Position numbers and translations under genes: made by a program
The notes under the pieces: generated by a model
The model's input: only the letters and a program-made list of their open reading frames with translations
What the model was told of the DNA's origin: nothing
The model's database searches: none
Source of the DNA: Ignavibacteriales bacterium
Lineage (GTDB): Bacteria > Bacteroidota > Ignavibacteria > Ignavibacteriales > Ignavibacteriaceae
DNA length: 64,000 bases
Direction of reading: 5' to 3'
Assembly (NCBI GenBank): GCA_016707115.1
Contig: JADJIH010000007.1
Coordinates: forward strand, 127,816-191,815
Shown here: piece by piece, positions 8,304-16,035 of the stretch
Layout of the letters: each line of letters opens with the position of its first letter
Numbering within the stretch: the first letter of the stretch is position 1

Positions 8304-9821
8304 TTAAGAGTCGACGGTTTCGTTAATGATCTTTGTGAGATCTGATTTCCCGAATGGTTTAACTAAAAACTTTGTTGCTCCAGCCTGATAAAACTCTTTA
8401 ATTTTATCTTCGATATATTCACTTGATATAATAATAATTGGTCTTTTAAATGGATCGTGTCTCTTTATATCCTTACAAATAAAAATTCCCTGCTGCCAAT
8501 AATTCTTGTCAACATCAAAAATAAAATGGCTAAATGTACTATCCTGAACAAACTCAAGTTTGAATTCTCGTATGCTGTAATTAGAAAGAGTAAATGAATT
8601 TTTTAAAAATGCTTTAACAAGTTCAAATGTTTCACCGGAGTTATCAATCATAAGAATTTTGTTTGCACCGCGTAACTCTTCTTTATCATTTACTGTTAAA
8701 AAAGCTTTAGACTGATTTAAAGGGAGTGTAAATGTAAATGTTGAACCAACACCTTTTATACTATCTACAAGTAGGGAGCCGCCTAATTTTTCAACGTATC
8801 TTTTAGCTAATGCAAGCCCTAGTCCGTTTCCTTCATAGTTTCTTCCAACATTCAAATCTTCCTGACTAAAAGGCTGGTAAAGATGATCAAGATATTTTGT
8901 AGAAATTCCTATACCAGTATCTCGTACTTTACAGATGGCTAATCCCTTTTCCTGCAAAATATTTACTTCAACCTCTACATATCCTTGATGAGTAAATTTA
9001 ACAGCATTGCTAATAAGACTATTTAATGCATTTTCAACACATTGCACATCAACATCAACATATATTTTTTTGTGCGAAAAATTAGTTTTTATCTCAAGAT
9101 TTTTTTCGGCTGCTTGTTTATGATGTTCCGGAAGACAATTTTGAATGATACTAATTAAATCTGTGGTTTCAGTATTTAAGTTATAATTACCGGCTTCAAT
9201 CTGGGCAAATTCTAACATTTGCGTTATACTTTTAAACAATCTTTCACTTCCACTGTGAAGATTATCCAGATAAATTTTATCCTCTGCACCAATTTTATCG
9301 GCTAAATTTTCTTTTATTAGAGATGAATAGCCCAAAATAATATTTAATGGAGTACGAAGTTCATGAGATAAAACATTTAAGAAGGTATTTTTTAATCTTT
9401 CAGATTCATAACTGGCATCTCGTGCTTTCTTAACCTCTTCTTCTGTTAAAAGCATTTCGGTTTGATCTTCGTGGTACATAACAATATAAGGCTCATCTTC
9501 ATCTTTAATAATAAAGATGTTAGTTCTTAATATCGGGATTGCATAATCGCGGGAACGTAATAATGAATCTTCATAATAATCTATAGCAGTATATGTTTTG
9601 CCGTTAAGTACTTCCATAATTTTTTCAACGGCATTATTTTCTCGAAGAACGCTATCATTAAATATTGAATACTCAGTTAATTCATCAAGATGATATCCCC
9701 ATAAAATTGTAAACGCTTCATTGACGTAAACTATTTTTCCGCTTTGTTCCATAACCTGAACAGGAAAGCGGACTTTGTTATACATAAGACTTACATATTT
9801 TATAAAATCTGTGGTTACCAT
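8304..9821 (-). CDS. Hybrid sensor histidine kinase (PAS - HisKA - HATPase - receiver)
   Basis: A 505-residue cytoplasmic signalling protein with no membrane segment. Residues about 14-125 form a PAS domain (MEQSGKIVYVNEAF). The H-box FLNVLSHELRTPLN contains the phospho-accepting His near residue 155. The ATPase domain has the N-box (NALNSLISNAVKFT), VRDTGIGIS and GNGLGLALAK. The last 120 residues resemble a receiver domain (ILMIDNS, FIFDVDKN, IIIISS, FLVKPF) with a candidate Asp in FIFD. It starts two bases after the upstream GAF/ATPase gene, so the two are co-transcribed. No output regulator lies beside it. The signal is unknown. Confidence 0.88.
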   Translation of the reverse strand: MVTTDFIKYVSLMYNKVRFPVQVMEQSGKIVYVNEAFTILWGYHLDELTEYSIFNDSVLRENNAVEKIMEVLNGKTYTAIDYYEDSLLRSRDYAIPILRTNIFIIKDEDEPYIVMYHEDQTEMLLTEEEVKKARDASYESERLKNTFLNVLSHELRTPLNIILGYSSLIKENLADKIGAEDKIYLDNLHSGSERLFKSITQMLEFAQIEAGNYNLNTETTDLISIIQNCLPEHHKQAAEKNLEIKTNFSHKKIYVDVDVQCVENALNSLISNAVKFTHQGYVEVEVNILQEKGLAICKVRDTGIGISTKYLDHLYQPFSQEDLNVGRNYEGNGLGLALAKRYVEKLGGSLLVDSIKGVGSTFTFTLPLNQSKAFLTVNDKEELRGANKILMIDNSGETFELVKAFLKNSFTLSNYSIREFKLEFVQDSTFSHFIFDVDKNYWQQGIFICKDIKRHDPFKRPIIIISSEYIEDKIKEFYQAGATKFLVKPFGKSDLTKIINETVDS

Positions 9822-9823
9822 AC

Positions 9824-11131
9824 TTATATAATCGGTAATGATATTTCTATTTTAGTTCCTGTTTCTGAATCATACAATTTAATTTCACCGTTATGTCTAT
9901 CAACAATACTTTTACATAAAAATAATCCATAACTGTTTTTCTTTGGAGTGTAAGATACAAACAAATCTTTTTTAACATCTTCCGGAATTCCAGGACCATT
10001 ATCTTCTACAATAAGATGTACAAATCTATCATCAGATAGAGATTGAATATTTATAGTAACATCTTTTTTAGCATTTACAGAGTTAGTAAACAAATGCACA
10101 AGCAAATGTTGTATTTGTTCAGAATCATAATTACAAACCGGAATATTGTTTAGCTGAGTTTTAAATGTAGCAAACTGATATTTCTTCATAGGAGAAATAT
10201 ATTTAATAACTGATTGTATCGTCCTGTTTAAATCACCACTATCTTTATTCAAATTCATAATTGCAGTTTCCATAAGTACTTGTGCATACTTCTGGATACT
10301 TCTAATGCTATCTATCGCAACTTTTGATTTCAGTTTTAACCTATCATACAATAGTGATTCTTTGCCGATTCCTGAATCCTCATTTTCCTTTTTCAGCTTC
10401 TCTAACATTCTAAGCAAACTTTCGTTCTCCAGCAAAGCTAAATGAACAAGACCTTGTAAAGACTGTCCAATCTCAGAATCAATTCCTGCTTTTAATGCTT
10501 TACGTTCTGCCTGTATTAGTTGACTATTTGCTTCCTGCAATGCTGAGTTAGCAGTAATTTGGTTTTGATATAATTGTGCATTTCGAATTGCTGCTGCTGC
10601 TGCACCGGCTAATATTTCAAAAGTGCTAGTAGTTTCTTTTTCTTTTATTTTATGAAGATGTTTACTGTCTACGTAAATTACACCTATTTTATTTCCATCT
10701 GTAATTAAAGGTGAACAAAGAATTGTTTGAAGATCCAAACGGAGTATACTCTTGCTTGATTCTAGTGTAACATCACTTTGGGCCCCTTCAATAAATCTGG
10801 ATTGTCCGTTATAAAAAACATCTTCAACAACAGAGTTACTAATCTGAAAAAGACTTTCAGGAAGTTCTTTCCCATTTGAATCCAACCCGAGTTTAAATTC
10901 AAGTTTGCCGTTGTGACTTTTTAAAACAATAAAACCGCGTTCAGAATTTGTTAAACGGATTGCATTTTTTAAAACAAGTTCAAGAACATCATCAAGTATA
11001 AGTGAGCGGTTTATACTGTTTAAGATATTTAAAATTACTTCAAGATTTTTGGCCTTTTCTGAAGTAATCTCAGTATCCAAACTGGTTTTAATTCCGCTAT
11101 CAATATTTTTTTTAAATTCTGAAAATTTCAT
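9824..11131 (-). CDS. GAF domain, histidine-kinase-like ATPase lacking the phospho-His
   Basis: A 435-residue protein with a GAF sensor domain (about residues 25-190), a coiled-coil/DHp-like helical region, and a C-terminal HATPase domain. The ATPase N-box (HLFTNSVNA), VEDNGPGIP and a weak glycine-rich lid (NSYGLFLCKS) are present. Where kinases of this layout carry AGIAHEIxNPL, this protein reads AGIDSEIGQSL, so the normal acceptor His is Ser. Another His a few residues on (GLVHLAL) is not at the canonical place. It may act as a regulatory partner of the intact kinase downstream, two bases away. Confidence 0.75.
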   Translation of the reverse strand: MKFSEFKKNIDSGIKTSLDTEITSEKAKNLEVILNILNSINRSLILDDVLELVLKNAIRLTNSERGFIVLKSHNGKLEFKLGLDSNGKELPESLFQISNSVVEDVFYNGQSRFIEGAQSDVTLESSKSILRLDLQTILCSPLITDGNKIGVIYVDSKHLHKIKEKETTSTFEILAGAAAAAIRNAQLYQNQITANSALQEANSQLIQAERKALKAGIDSEIGQSLQGLVHLALLENESLLRMLEKLKKENEDSGIGKESLLYDRLKLKSKVAIDSIRSIQKYAQVLMETAIMNLNKDSGDLNRTIQSVIKYISPMKKYQFATFKTQLNNIPVCNYDSEQIQHLLVHLFTNSVNAKKDVTINIQSLSDDRFVHLIVEDNGPGIPEDVKKDLFVSYTPKKNSYGLFLCKSIVDRHNGEIKLYDSETGTKIEISLPII

Positions 11132-11255
11132 CTAGCTTTTAATTGTTCTCAAATAATAAATAAAGCTTATTATGCGTGCAATAATTATACCGCTTTATTG
11201 GTTAAATATAAACGAATAAAGTTTACAATGAGGTAAATAATACTTATAAATGGAA

Positions 11256-14200
11256 CTAATCTTTAAGAAGTTTCCAGGAAATAAACCATTCTGTGTCATT
11301 TCCACTTCTCCACCAAGCTTTCGCAAATCCGGTCGAAATTGTTGATTCAAGATTATACCAATGCTCAAACATAACATTAATCTGCGCCCCAAAATTAATT
11401 ATTTTATCAATTTCAGGTGAATCGGAGATTAAACTCTGGGAAAAAATAGACAAGTTAATGTTCTTAAAATCAATGCTGCTAAAAGACAAATTTGGTATTC
11501 GGATAGGCGGCAATGAATTTTCAATCATTACTTTTAAGAATTTATCAGAAGAAATACTATAAATAGGAACACCGGGGAAGCGAAACATTTTTTCAAATTG
11601 TTTTACAGGTTCATTCTCAATTTCTCTATTTCCAAAACCGCCAAAGAAAAACATAGTTTCCGGAACATTTTCATTTACTATATGATAACCAGTTGCCGCT
11701 TTAATGTGGAGGACATTATGTGAAGTCAGAAAGATAAAATATTTATCCCACTCACCCATTAACTGTCCGGAAAATTGCGGATCATCAGGATTTGAACCAT
11801 ACCCAAGCACAGAAAATTTAAAGAGATCACCTGATTCCCAATCAATACTGCCAATTGTTTTTCTAAGATCTCGTATTTCAAGTTCTGACTTCAGAATAGC
11901 AAAATCAGGCTGCCTTACCTCTGTAGTGTTATCATTAATAAATTTTATACCACGGTAGATAGCAAGCTCTGTGCTTTGTTTAACTTTAAGAGGATTATCA
12001 AATATCCAATAATGATTGTATCCAACGGAATATCTTCCTCCAAGCATTCCTCTTTTTCTTTTATTAAACAGATCAAAAAAATCAGGAGCGTTTTGTTCAA
12101 TTCCTAAAATAAATTTTTGTTGGTAACTATACTTCAAACGTAAATGGAATTTTATATCATTCGTAGTTTCTTTGAATGGTGAAATCCCTGCTTCAATAAT
12201 AAGATCATGATTAAGTAATGGGTCATTAATCTGGGTAAACACACCAAGTACAACGCGTGACTGAAATCCGGATACAGTTGGAATAAATGTTTTAACTGAA
12301 AGATCACTTAACGATGAATAGGATTTTTCTTCGCTAAATAGATTTTTATCAATCACTTCATTAGCGGGTCTTAGATTCAAATCATATAGTTCAGGTGATT
12401 TATCTAATATCTTTTGTCCATAATAATTTATTGCAGGCAATTTATCTGCTTTTTTTATTTCGAACTTTACAGGAATAAATCCATCAAGATTAAATTCCAT
12501 TGCAATCATTGAATCCGCAGAAACCTGTACAGGTTTAAAAAATCCTTTTACTGTATTAGTTATTGGAATAATTTCTGCGGTCTGCAAGTCGTATCTATAA
12601 ATGTTTGAAACCCCATTTGTATAAGCATTCCAGTACAAATATTTCCCATCTAAAGACCAGGATGGATTTTCGGGTGATCCGCTTGAGGAAATTGTTTTAA
12701 ATTGAAAGGAACTTCCTTTTTCTAATCCGGTTATATCTGAAATTATTATTGATTGCTGCCCACTTGATCTATGCAATACTGATGCAAGAAGATTTCCTTT
12801 TCTATTGATGGATAAATCTGAAAATTCATCACCTACATCAAACACAGAAAGCGATTGAAATTCTGTATATGGATACTTTGATTTAACTAAAATTGCCTTT
12901 CCACTTAAATGTTGAATTCCCCAAAGATCATGTGTCGATATTGAAACGGTTAATTGTCCGATTCTAGAATCTTTAAAAAGTAATTTTTCCTTATTACTAT
13001 TTAAATCATATTCCCAAACATCTCTGTAGAGTTGATTATTATTAGTTGTATAAAATAGTTTGTTATATGATTCATCATAAGCTACAGATGCTACTTGAAC
13101 AAGGCTTGGTGTTTGAAGAGTTGTAATATGATTTGATTCTTTTGAATCCAGGTTAAAACTCCGGATTTCAGCTAACTCACCTTTGCGGTGATTTCCAAAG
13201 ATTAACGAATTATATTTTGAATTATATGTTATATGAGTAACCCAACCAAATGCTTTGTTAGATAGTTTTTGAAAATCCGTAACCGGGTACTTTTTAATGA
13301 GTGAAATATTTGAATTTTGGAATTCCATTTCATCCAAAATAAAATTTTTCCATGCATCCTTAAAATCCAGCTCATAAATTTTTTCAAACTTTGATTCTAA
13401 TCCTGGATAAAATTCATCAGGTTTAAGTGAGAACCAATCGTATAATTTTTGCGTTCCATATTTATTTGCAAGATGTGCAATAAATCTTGTACCATATAGG
13501 TAAAGAATATTTTCCAGCAATATACTTTTGTGTGAAGTTACATTTTCAATTTCAGAAACACCAGGAAATTCTTTTTTATCATTTACCAAAGTTCTGAAAT
13601 ACATCTCATCAAAACTTCCAAGAATTCTTCCATAACCACCACTAAACCATGTTTCAATAAAAACAGCAATTGCTTCCTGATACCATCTTGGAGTGTATCT
13701 GTTATGATTAGTAAATAAACTATAAAAAGCTGTAAGTGGTTGGTTTTTATCCGGGTTCACTTTTCCTATTATACTTCTTACCGAAGATTCAAAATCTGAA
13801 GCCATATCGTTAACAACTATGTGAACAAGTTCATGACTTAGCAGCCATTGAAATCTTTCAGAATATGGAACCATTTCATAACCTGGTTCCAGAGGTTCAA
13901 TTTCAATTCTAATATAATTTTCTGGTATTGTAGTAGTTGCACCGAACCCATAATCACTAACATCGTAAGTGTTAATAATAATTTTATCATCTGGTTGGTA
14001 GTTAAAAAGTTTTTGTAACTGTGCCAGAGAATTTTCTGCAGAGGAGAGTAAATGATTTACGAGATGTGAGTGTGAATCACGATATATAATTTTAAAATGT
14101 TCACTTTCCCTTGTATACCAATCTCCAAAATCTCGTTTACTAATTCTAATGATTATTTCATTTTCATCTTTCCCTTTATATACCTCAGTGATAGTCTCTT

Positions 14201-14912
14201 TTTCATTAAGAATAAATTTACATTCCAGAAATTGCAATTCACCGGTAATCTCAAGTCTATCTATGATATCTGTTGATTTAAGAAAGAGTATTGAATCTTT
14301 TGATATTGTAGTGTTCCATAAAACTAAATGCAAGTTTTGGGATCGATAATAATTATAAAAATTATCTACTTGACCAATAGTTTTTATCTTGAATAAAACA
14401 TTTTCTGAACCATACTCGATTGTAATATTTGAAACTTTTGCACTTTCGCTCTGTTTCAAATCTTTTAACATTTTTGATTTTTCAACAATCTTTACTCTAT
14501 TTGGAGCCAAGGATACTAACTCCTTGTGCCAGAATTGATTTATTAATTCAATAATTGAAGATAATGATATATAAATCTTAGAACCTTTAGCATAAGTAGG
14601 ACTAGATAATTGAACTGTTTTGACTGAACTATCCTGTAAATCTATTATAGAGACAAAAGGATTATTTGAGTTGATTTGAAGTTCATAGTTTTCAAATAAT
14701 ATTTTAGCAGTTGATTCTTTACTTTCTTCAAAAATGGAAAGTGGTAACGCTTTTATTAAATCAAAAAGTGAAACATAAATAACGCCGGCTTGATTTTCTG
14801 CATCAATCAAATCATAACTGGTCTCATGAATTAGAGCTATTTTTGTTGCTTCCTGTGGATAGATGATTAAATGGAAGGTAAATAAAATAACTACACTAAA
14901 AATAAGTTTCAT
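11256..14912 (-). CDS. Secreted HEXXH metallopeptidase with beta-propeller and C-terminal barrel-like region
   Basis: A 1218-residue envelope protein. Residues 1-20 are a signal peptide, and about 20-150 resemble a stalk/copper-amine-oxidase-N-like domain. A zinc peptidase domain has HELVH at about 360-364 and the likely third ligand Glu in PRWYQEAIA near 413 (gluzincin pattern). About 560-850 contain TolB/WD40-like propeller repeats (for example PSWSLDGKYLYWNAY). The last 330 residues alternate aromatic and polar residues, as in outer-membrane beta-barrels. Similar peptidase-propeller-barrel chains occur in Bacteroidota, but the substrate is unknown. Its nearest upstream neighbour on the same strand is the tandem-repeat peptide gene, separated by a terminator. 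Confidence 0.7.
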   Translation of the reverse strand: MKLIFSVVILFTFHLIIYPQEATKIALIHETSYDLIDAENQAGVIYVSLFDLIKALPLSIFEESKESTAKILFENYELQINSNNPFVSIIDLQDSSVKTVQLSSPTYAKGSKIYISLSSIIELINQFWHKELVSLAPNRVKIVEKSKMLKDLKQSESAKVSNITIEYGSENVLFKIKTIGQVDNFYNYYRSQNLHLVLWNTTISKDSILFLKSTDIIDRLEITGELQFLECKFILNEKETITEVYKGKDENEIIIRISKRDFGDWYTRESEHFKIIYRDSHSHLVNHLLSSAENSLAQLQKLFNYQPDDKIIINTYDVSDYGFGATTTIPENYIRIEIEPLEPGYEMVPYSERFQWLLSHELVHIVVNDMASDFESSVRSIIGKVNPDKNQPLTAFYSLFTNHNRYTPRWYQEAIAVFIETWFSGGYGRILGSFDEMYFRTLVNDKKEFPGVSEIENVTSHKSILLENILYLYGTRFIAHLANKYGTQKLYDWFSLKPDEFYPGLESKFEKIYELDFKDAWKNFILDEMEFQNSNISLIKKYPVTDFQKLSNKAFGWVTHITYNSKYNSLIFGNHRKGELAEIRSFNLDSKESNHITTLQTPSLVQVASVAYDESYNKLFYTTNNNQLYRDVWEYDLNSNKEKLLFKDSRIGQLTVSISTHDLWGIQHLSGKAILVKSKYPYTEFQSLSVFDVGDEFSDLSINRKGNLLASVLHRSSGQQSIIISDITGLEKGSSFQFKTISSSGSPENPSWSLDGKYLYWNAYTNGVSNIYRYDLQTAEIIPITNTVKGFFKPVQVSADSMIAMEFNLDGFIPVKFEIKKADKLPAINYYGQKILDKSPELYDLNLRPANEVIDKNLFSEEKSYSSLSDLSVKTFIPTVSGFQSRVVLGVFTQINDPLLNHDLIIEAGISPFKETTNDIKFHLRLKYSYQQKFILGIEQNAPDFFDLFNKRKRGMLGGRYSVGYNHYWIFDNPLKVKQSTELAIYRGIKFINDNTTEVRQPDFAILKSELEIRDLRKTIGSIDWESGDLFKFSVLGYGSNPDDPQFSGQLMGEWDKYFIFLTSHNVLHIKAATGYHIVNENVPETMFFFGGFGNREIENEPVKQFEKMFRFPGVPIYSISSDKFLKVMIENSLPPIRIPNLSFSSIDFKNINLSIFSQSLISDSPEIDKIINFGAQINVMFEHWYNLESTISTGFAKAWWRSGNDTEWFISWKLLKD

Positions 14913-14965
14913 GAGAATTTATAAGCAAAGATTTACTAATGATATTTTTATTGACAGCATAATTT

Positions 14966-14996
14966 AAAAAAAAAGCCTTCAAATAATTGAAGGCTT
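14966..14996 (-). terminator. Rho-independent terminator of the tandem-repeat gene
   Basis: On the minus strand, AAGCCTTCAA, loop TTAT, TTGAAGGCTT forms a 10-bp stem followed by an unbroken T-run of about nine. It lies 25-55 bases after the stop codon of the repeat protein gene. It separates that gene's transcript from the metallopeptidase gene downstream. Confidence 0.9.
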
Positions 14997-15020
14997 AAAA
15001 TAATAATTTAGCTCAGAGAC

Positions 15021-15773
15021 TTATCTTGTCCAAGCGTATCTTCCGCCTAATTCCTCAAGCTGAGAGTTTGATCTTGTCCAAGCATATCTTCCGCCTAATT
15101 CCTCAAGCTGAGAGTTTGATCTTGTCCAAGCATATCTTCCGCCTAATTCCTCAAGCTGAGAGTTTGATCTTGTCCAAGCATATCTTCCGCCTAATTCCTC
15201 AAGCTGAGAGTTTGATCTTGTCCAAGCATATCTTCCGCCTAATTCCTCAAGCTGAGAGTTTGATCTTGTCCAAGCGTATCTTCCGCCTAATTCCTCAAGC
15301 TGAGAGTTTGATCTTGTCCAAGCGTATCTTCCGCCTAATTCCTCAAGCTGGGAGTTTGATCTTGTCCAAGCATATCTTCCGCCTAATTCCTCAAGCTGGG
15401 AGTTTGATCTTGTCCAAGCGTATCTTCCGCCTAATTCCTCAAGCTGGGAGTTTGATCTTGTCCAAGCATATCTTCCGCCTAATTCCTCAAGCTGAGAGTT
15501 TGATCTTGTCCAAGCATACCTTCCGCCTAATTCCTCAAGCTGGGAGTTTGATCTTGTCCAAGCATATCTTCCGCCTAATTCCTCAAGCTGAGAGTTTGAT
15601 CTGTTTTGTAAAATCAAATTATCAGTTGATTCATTAGAATTTGAAACACTAACTTGCTGCTCAACCAGAGTTGCATCGCCCTGAACTCTGTATCTAACTG
15701 CTTCTTCAACCTGTGCGAATGAAGTTGCAATTAGGACAAACAGCAAAACAAACATGAATATAGATTTTTGCAT
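15021..15773 (-). CDS. Secreted tandem-repeat protein, 12 x SNSQLEELGGRYAWTR
   Basis: A 250-residue protein from ATG at 15773, or 254 from ATG at 15785; I know of no named family for it. MQKSIFMFVLLFVLIATSFA is a clean signal peptide ending in SFA. A spacer of about 38 residues (VEEAVRYRVQGDATLVEQQ and on) follows. Then come twelve head-to-tail copies of the 16-mer SNSQLEELGGRYAWTR, ending at the stop codon. All copies are identical in protein sequence. Each repeat has two Glu and two Arg, a Gly-Gly and a YAW core; Cys and Lys are absent. The gene has its own sigma-54 promoter and terminator, and lies after the sigma-54 activator gene. Possible roles are a multicopy peptide precursor, a repeat-built surface fibre, or a RiPP-like precursor. 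None is proved. Confidence 0.85.
   Translation of the reverse strand: MQKSIFMFVLLFVLIATSFAQVEEAVRYRVQGDATLVEQQVSVSNSNESTDNLILQNRSNSQLEELGGRYAWTRSNSQLEELGGRYAWTRSNSQLEELGGRYAWTRSNSQLEELGGRYAWTRSNSQLEELGGRYAWTRSNSQLEELGGRYAWTRSNSQLEELGGRYAWTRSNSQLEELGGRYAWTRSNSQLEELGGRYAWTRSNSQLEELGGRYAWTRSNSQLEELGGRYAWTRSNSQLEELGGRYAWTR
15024..15599 (-). repeat. Tandem array, 12 copies of a 48-bp coding unit
   Basis: Twelve 48-bp units fill 576 bp without gaps. Reading all copies, variation occurs at only three positions, each a third codon base: Tyr TAC/TAT, Ser TCT/TCC, and one Arg AGG for AGA. The encoded peptide is therefore invariant. The pattern indicates recent duplication or gene conversion with selection against amino-acid change. 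Copy number may vary between strains and could be mis-assembled from short reads. Confidence 0.97.
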
Positions 15774-15830
15774 AGCTCCCACCATGTAACTGATGAAATA
15801 ATTATTATAACACTGAATTCATATTAAATT

Positions 15831-15852
15831 TAACTCCGCATAACTGGAGTTA
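15831..15852 (-). promoter_or_regulatory. 5'-UTR stem-loop of the repeat gene
   Basis: TAACTCC (15831-15837) and GGAGTTA (15846-15852) form a 7-bp stem with an 8-base loop. It would fall in the untranslated leader if transcription starts near 15866, about 50 bases before the start codon. It may stabilise the mRNA or affect translation. No known riboswitch class is recognised. Confidence 0.5.
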
Positions 15853-15876
15853 GCCCTCTAATAAGTGTTAAAATAA

Positions 15877-15892
15877 GGCAATGAAAGTGCCA
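15877..15892 (-). promoter_or_regulatory. Sigma-54 promoter (-24/-12) of the tandem-repeat gene
   Basis: The minus strand reads TGGCACTTTCATTGCC, a full match to the -24 element TGGCAC and the -12 core TTGC with the required ten bases between GG and GC. The expected start of transcription is near 15866, giving a leader of roughly 80-90 bases. A sigma-54 enhancer-binding protein gene ends 144 bases upstream, and an inverted repeat lies at an enhancer-like distance. Confidence 0.85.
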
Positions 15893-15936
15893 CATAAGAC
15901 TGTTAATAATTGAAAAATTTTGATGATTTGTTAGAT

Positions 15937-15959
15937 AAATCGGTCATAATTACCGATTT
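15937..15959. promoter_or_regulatory. Inverted repeat, candidate enhancer site for the sigma-54 activator
   Basis: AAATCGGT and ACCGATTT form perfect 8-base arms around a 7-base spacer (CATAATT). The site lies about 70-95 bases upstream of the predicted sigma-54 transcription start, a usual place for an upstream activating sequence. No T-run follows it on the minus strand, so it is not a good terminator for the activator gene. A terminator reading on the plus strand (TTTT follows) would serve no visible gene. Confidence 0.45.
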
Positions 15960-16035
15960 TGAATGGGAATTAAGTTTTTTTTGTAAAAAATAATTACTTT
16001 AAAAATGAGTTAAAAGGAAAAGAAAAGCTTATTAG

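Noticed and set aside
11171..11195. A second GG-N10-GC match (possible sigma-54 promoter) before the GAF/ATPase gene
   Set aside because: The -12 part TTGCA is good, but the -24 part (CGGTAT) matches TGGCAC poorly. Such matches are expected by chance in a search of this size.
15024..15599. CRISPR-like array (regular 48-bp periodicity)
   Set aside because: There are no unique spacers; the full 48-bp unit is repeated and is in frame with a signal peptide. No cas genes are present.
15026..15637. A 203-codon open frame on the plus strand across the tandem array
   Set aside because: It is the antisense of a 48-bp repeat without stops, so it stays open by construction. It has no signal peptide or ribosome site, and the synonymous pattern of variation fits the minus-strand frame.
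3073..15959. Shared motif CGGT(C)ATAATTACCG in the hairpin before crtYcd and the inverted repeat near the sigma-54 promoter
   Set aside because: The half TATAATTACCGGCTT also occurs by chance inside the kinase gene near 9182, so similarity of these AT-cored palindromes is not enough to claim a common regulator.
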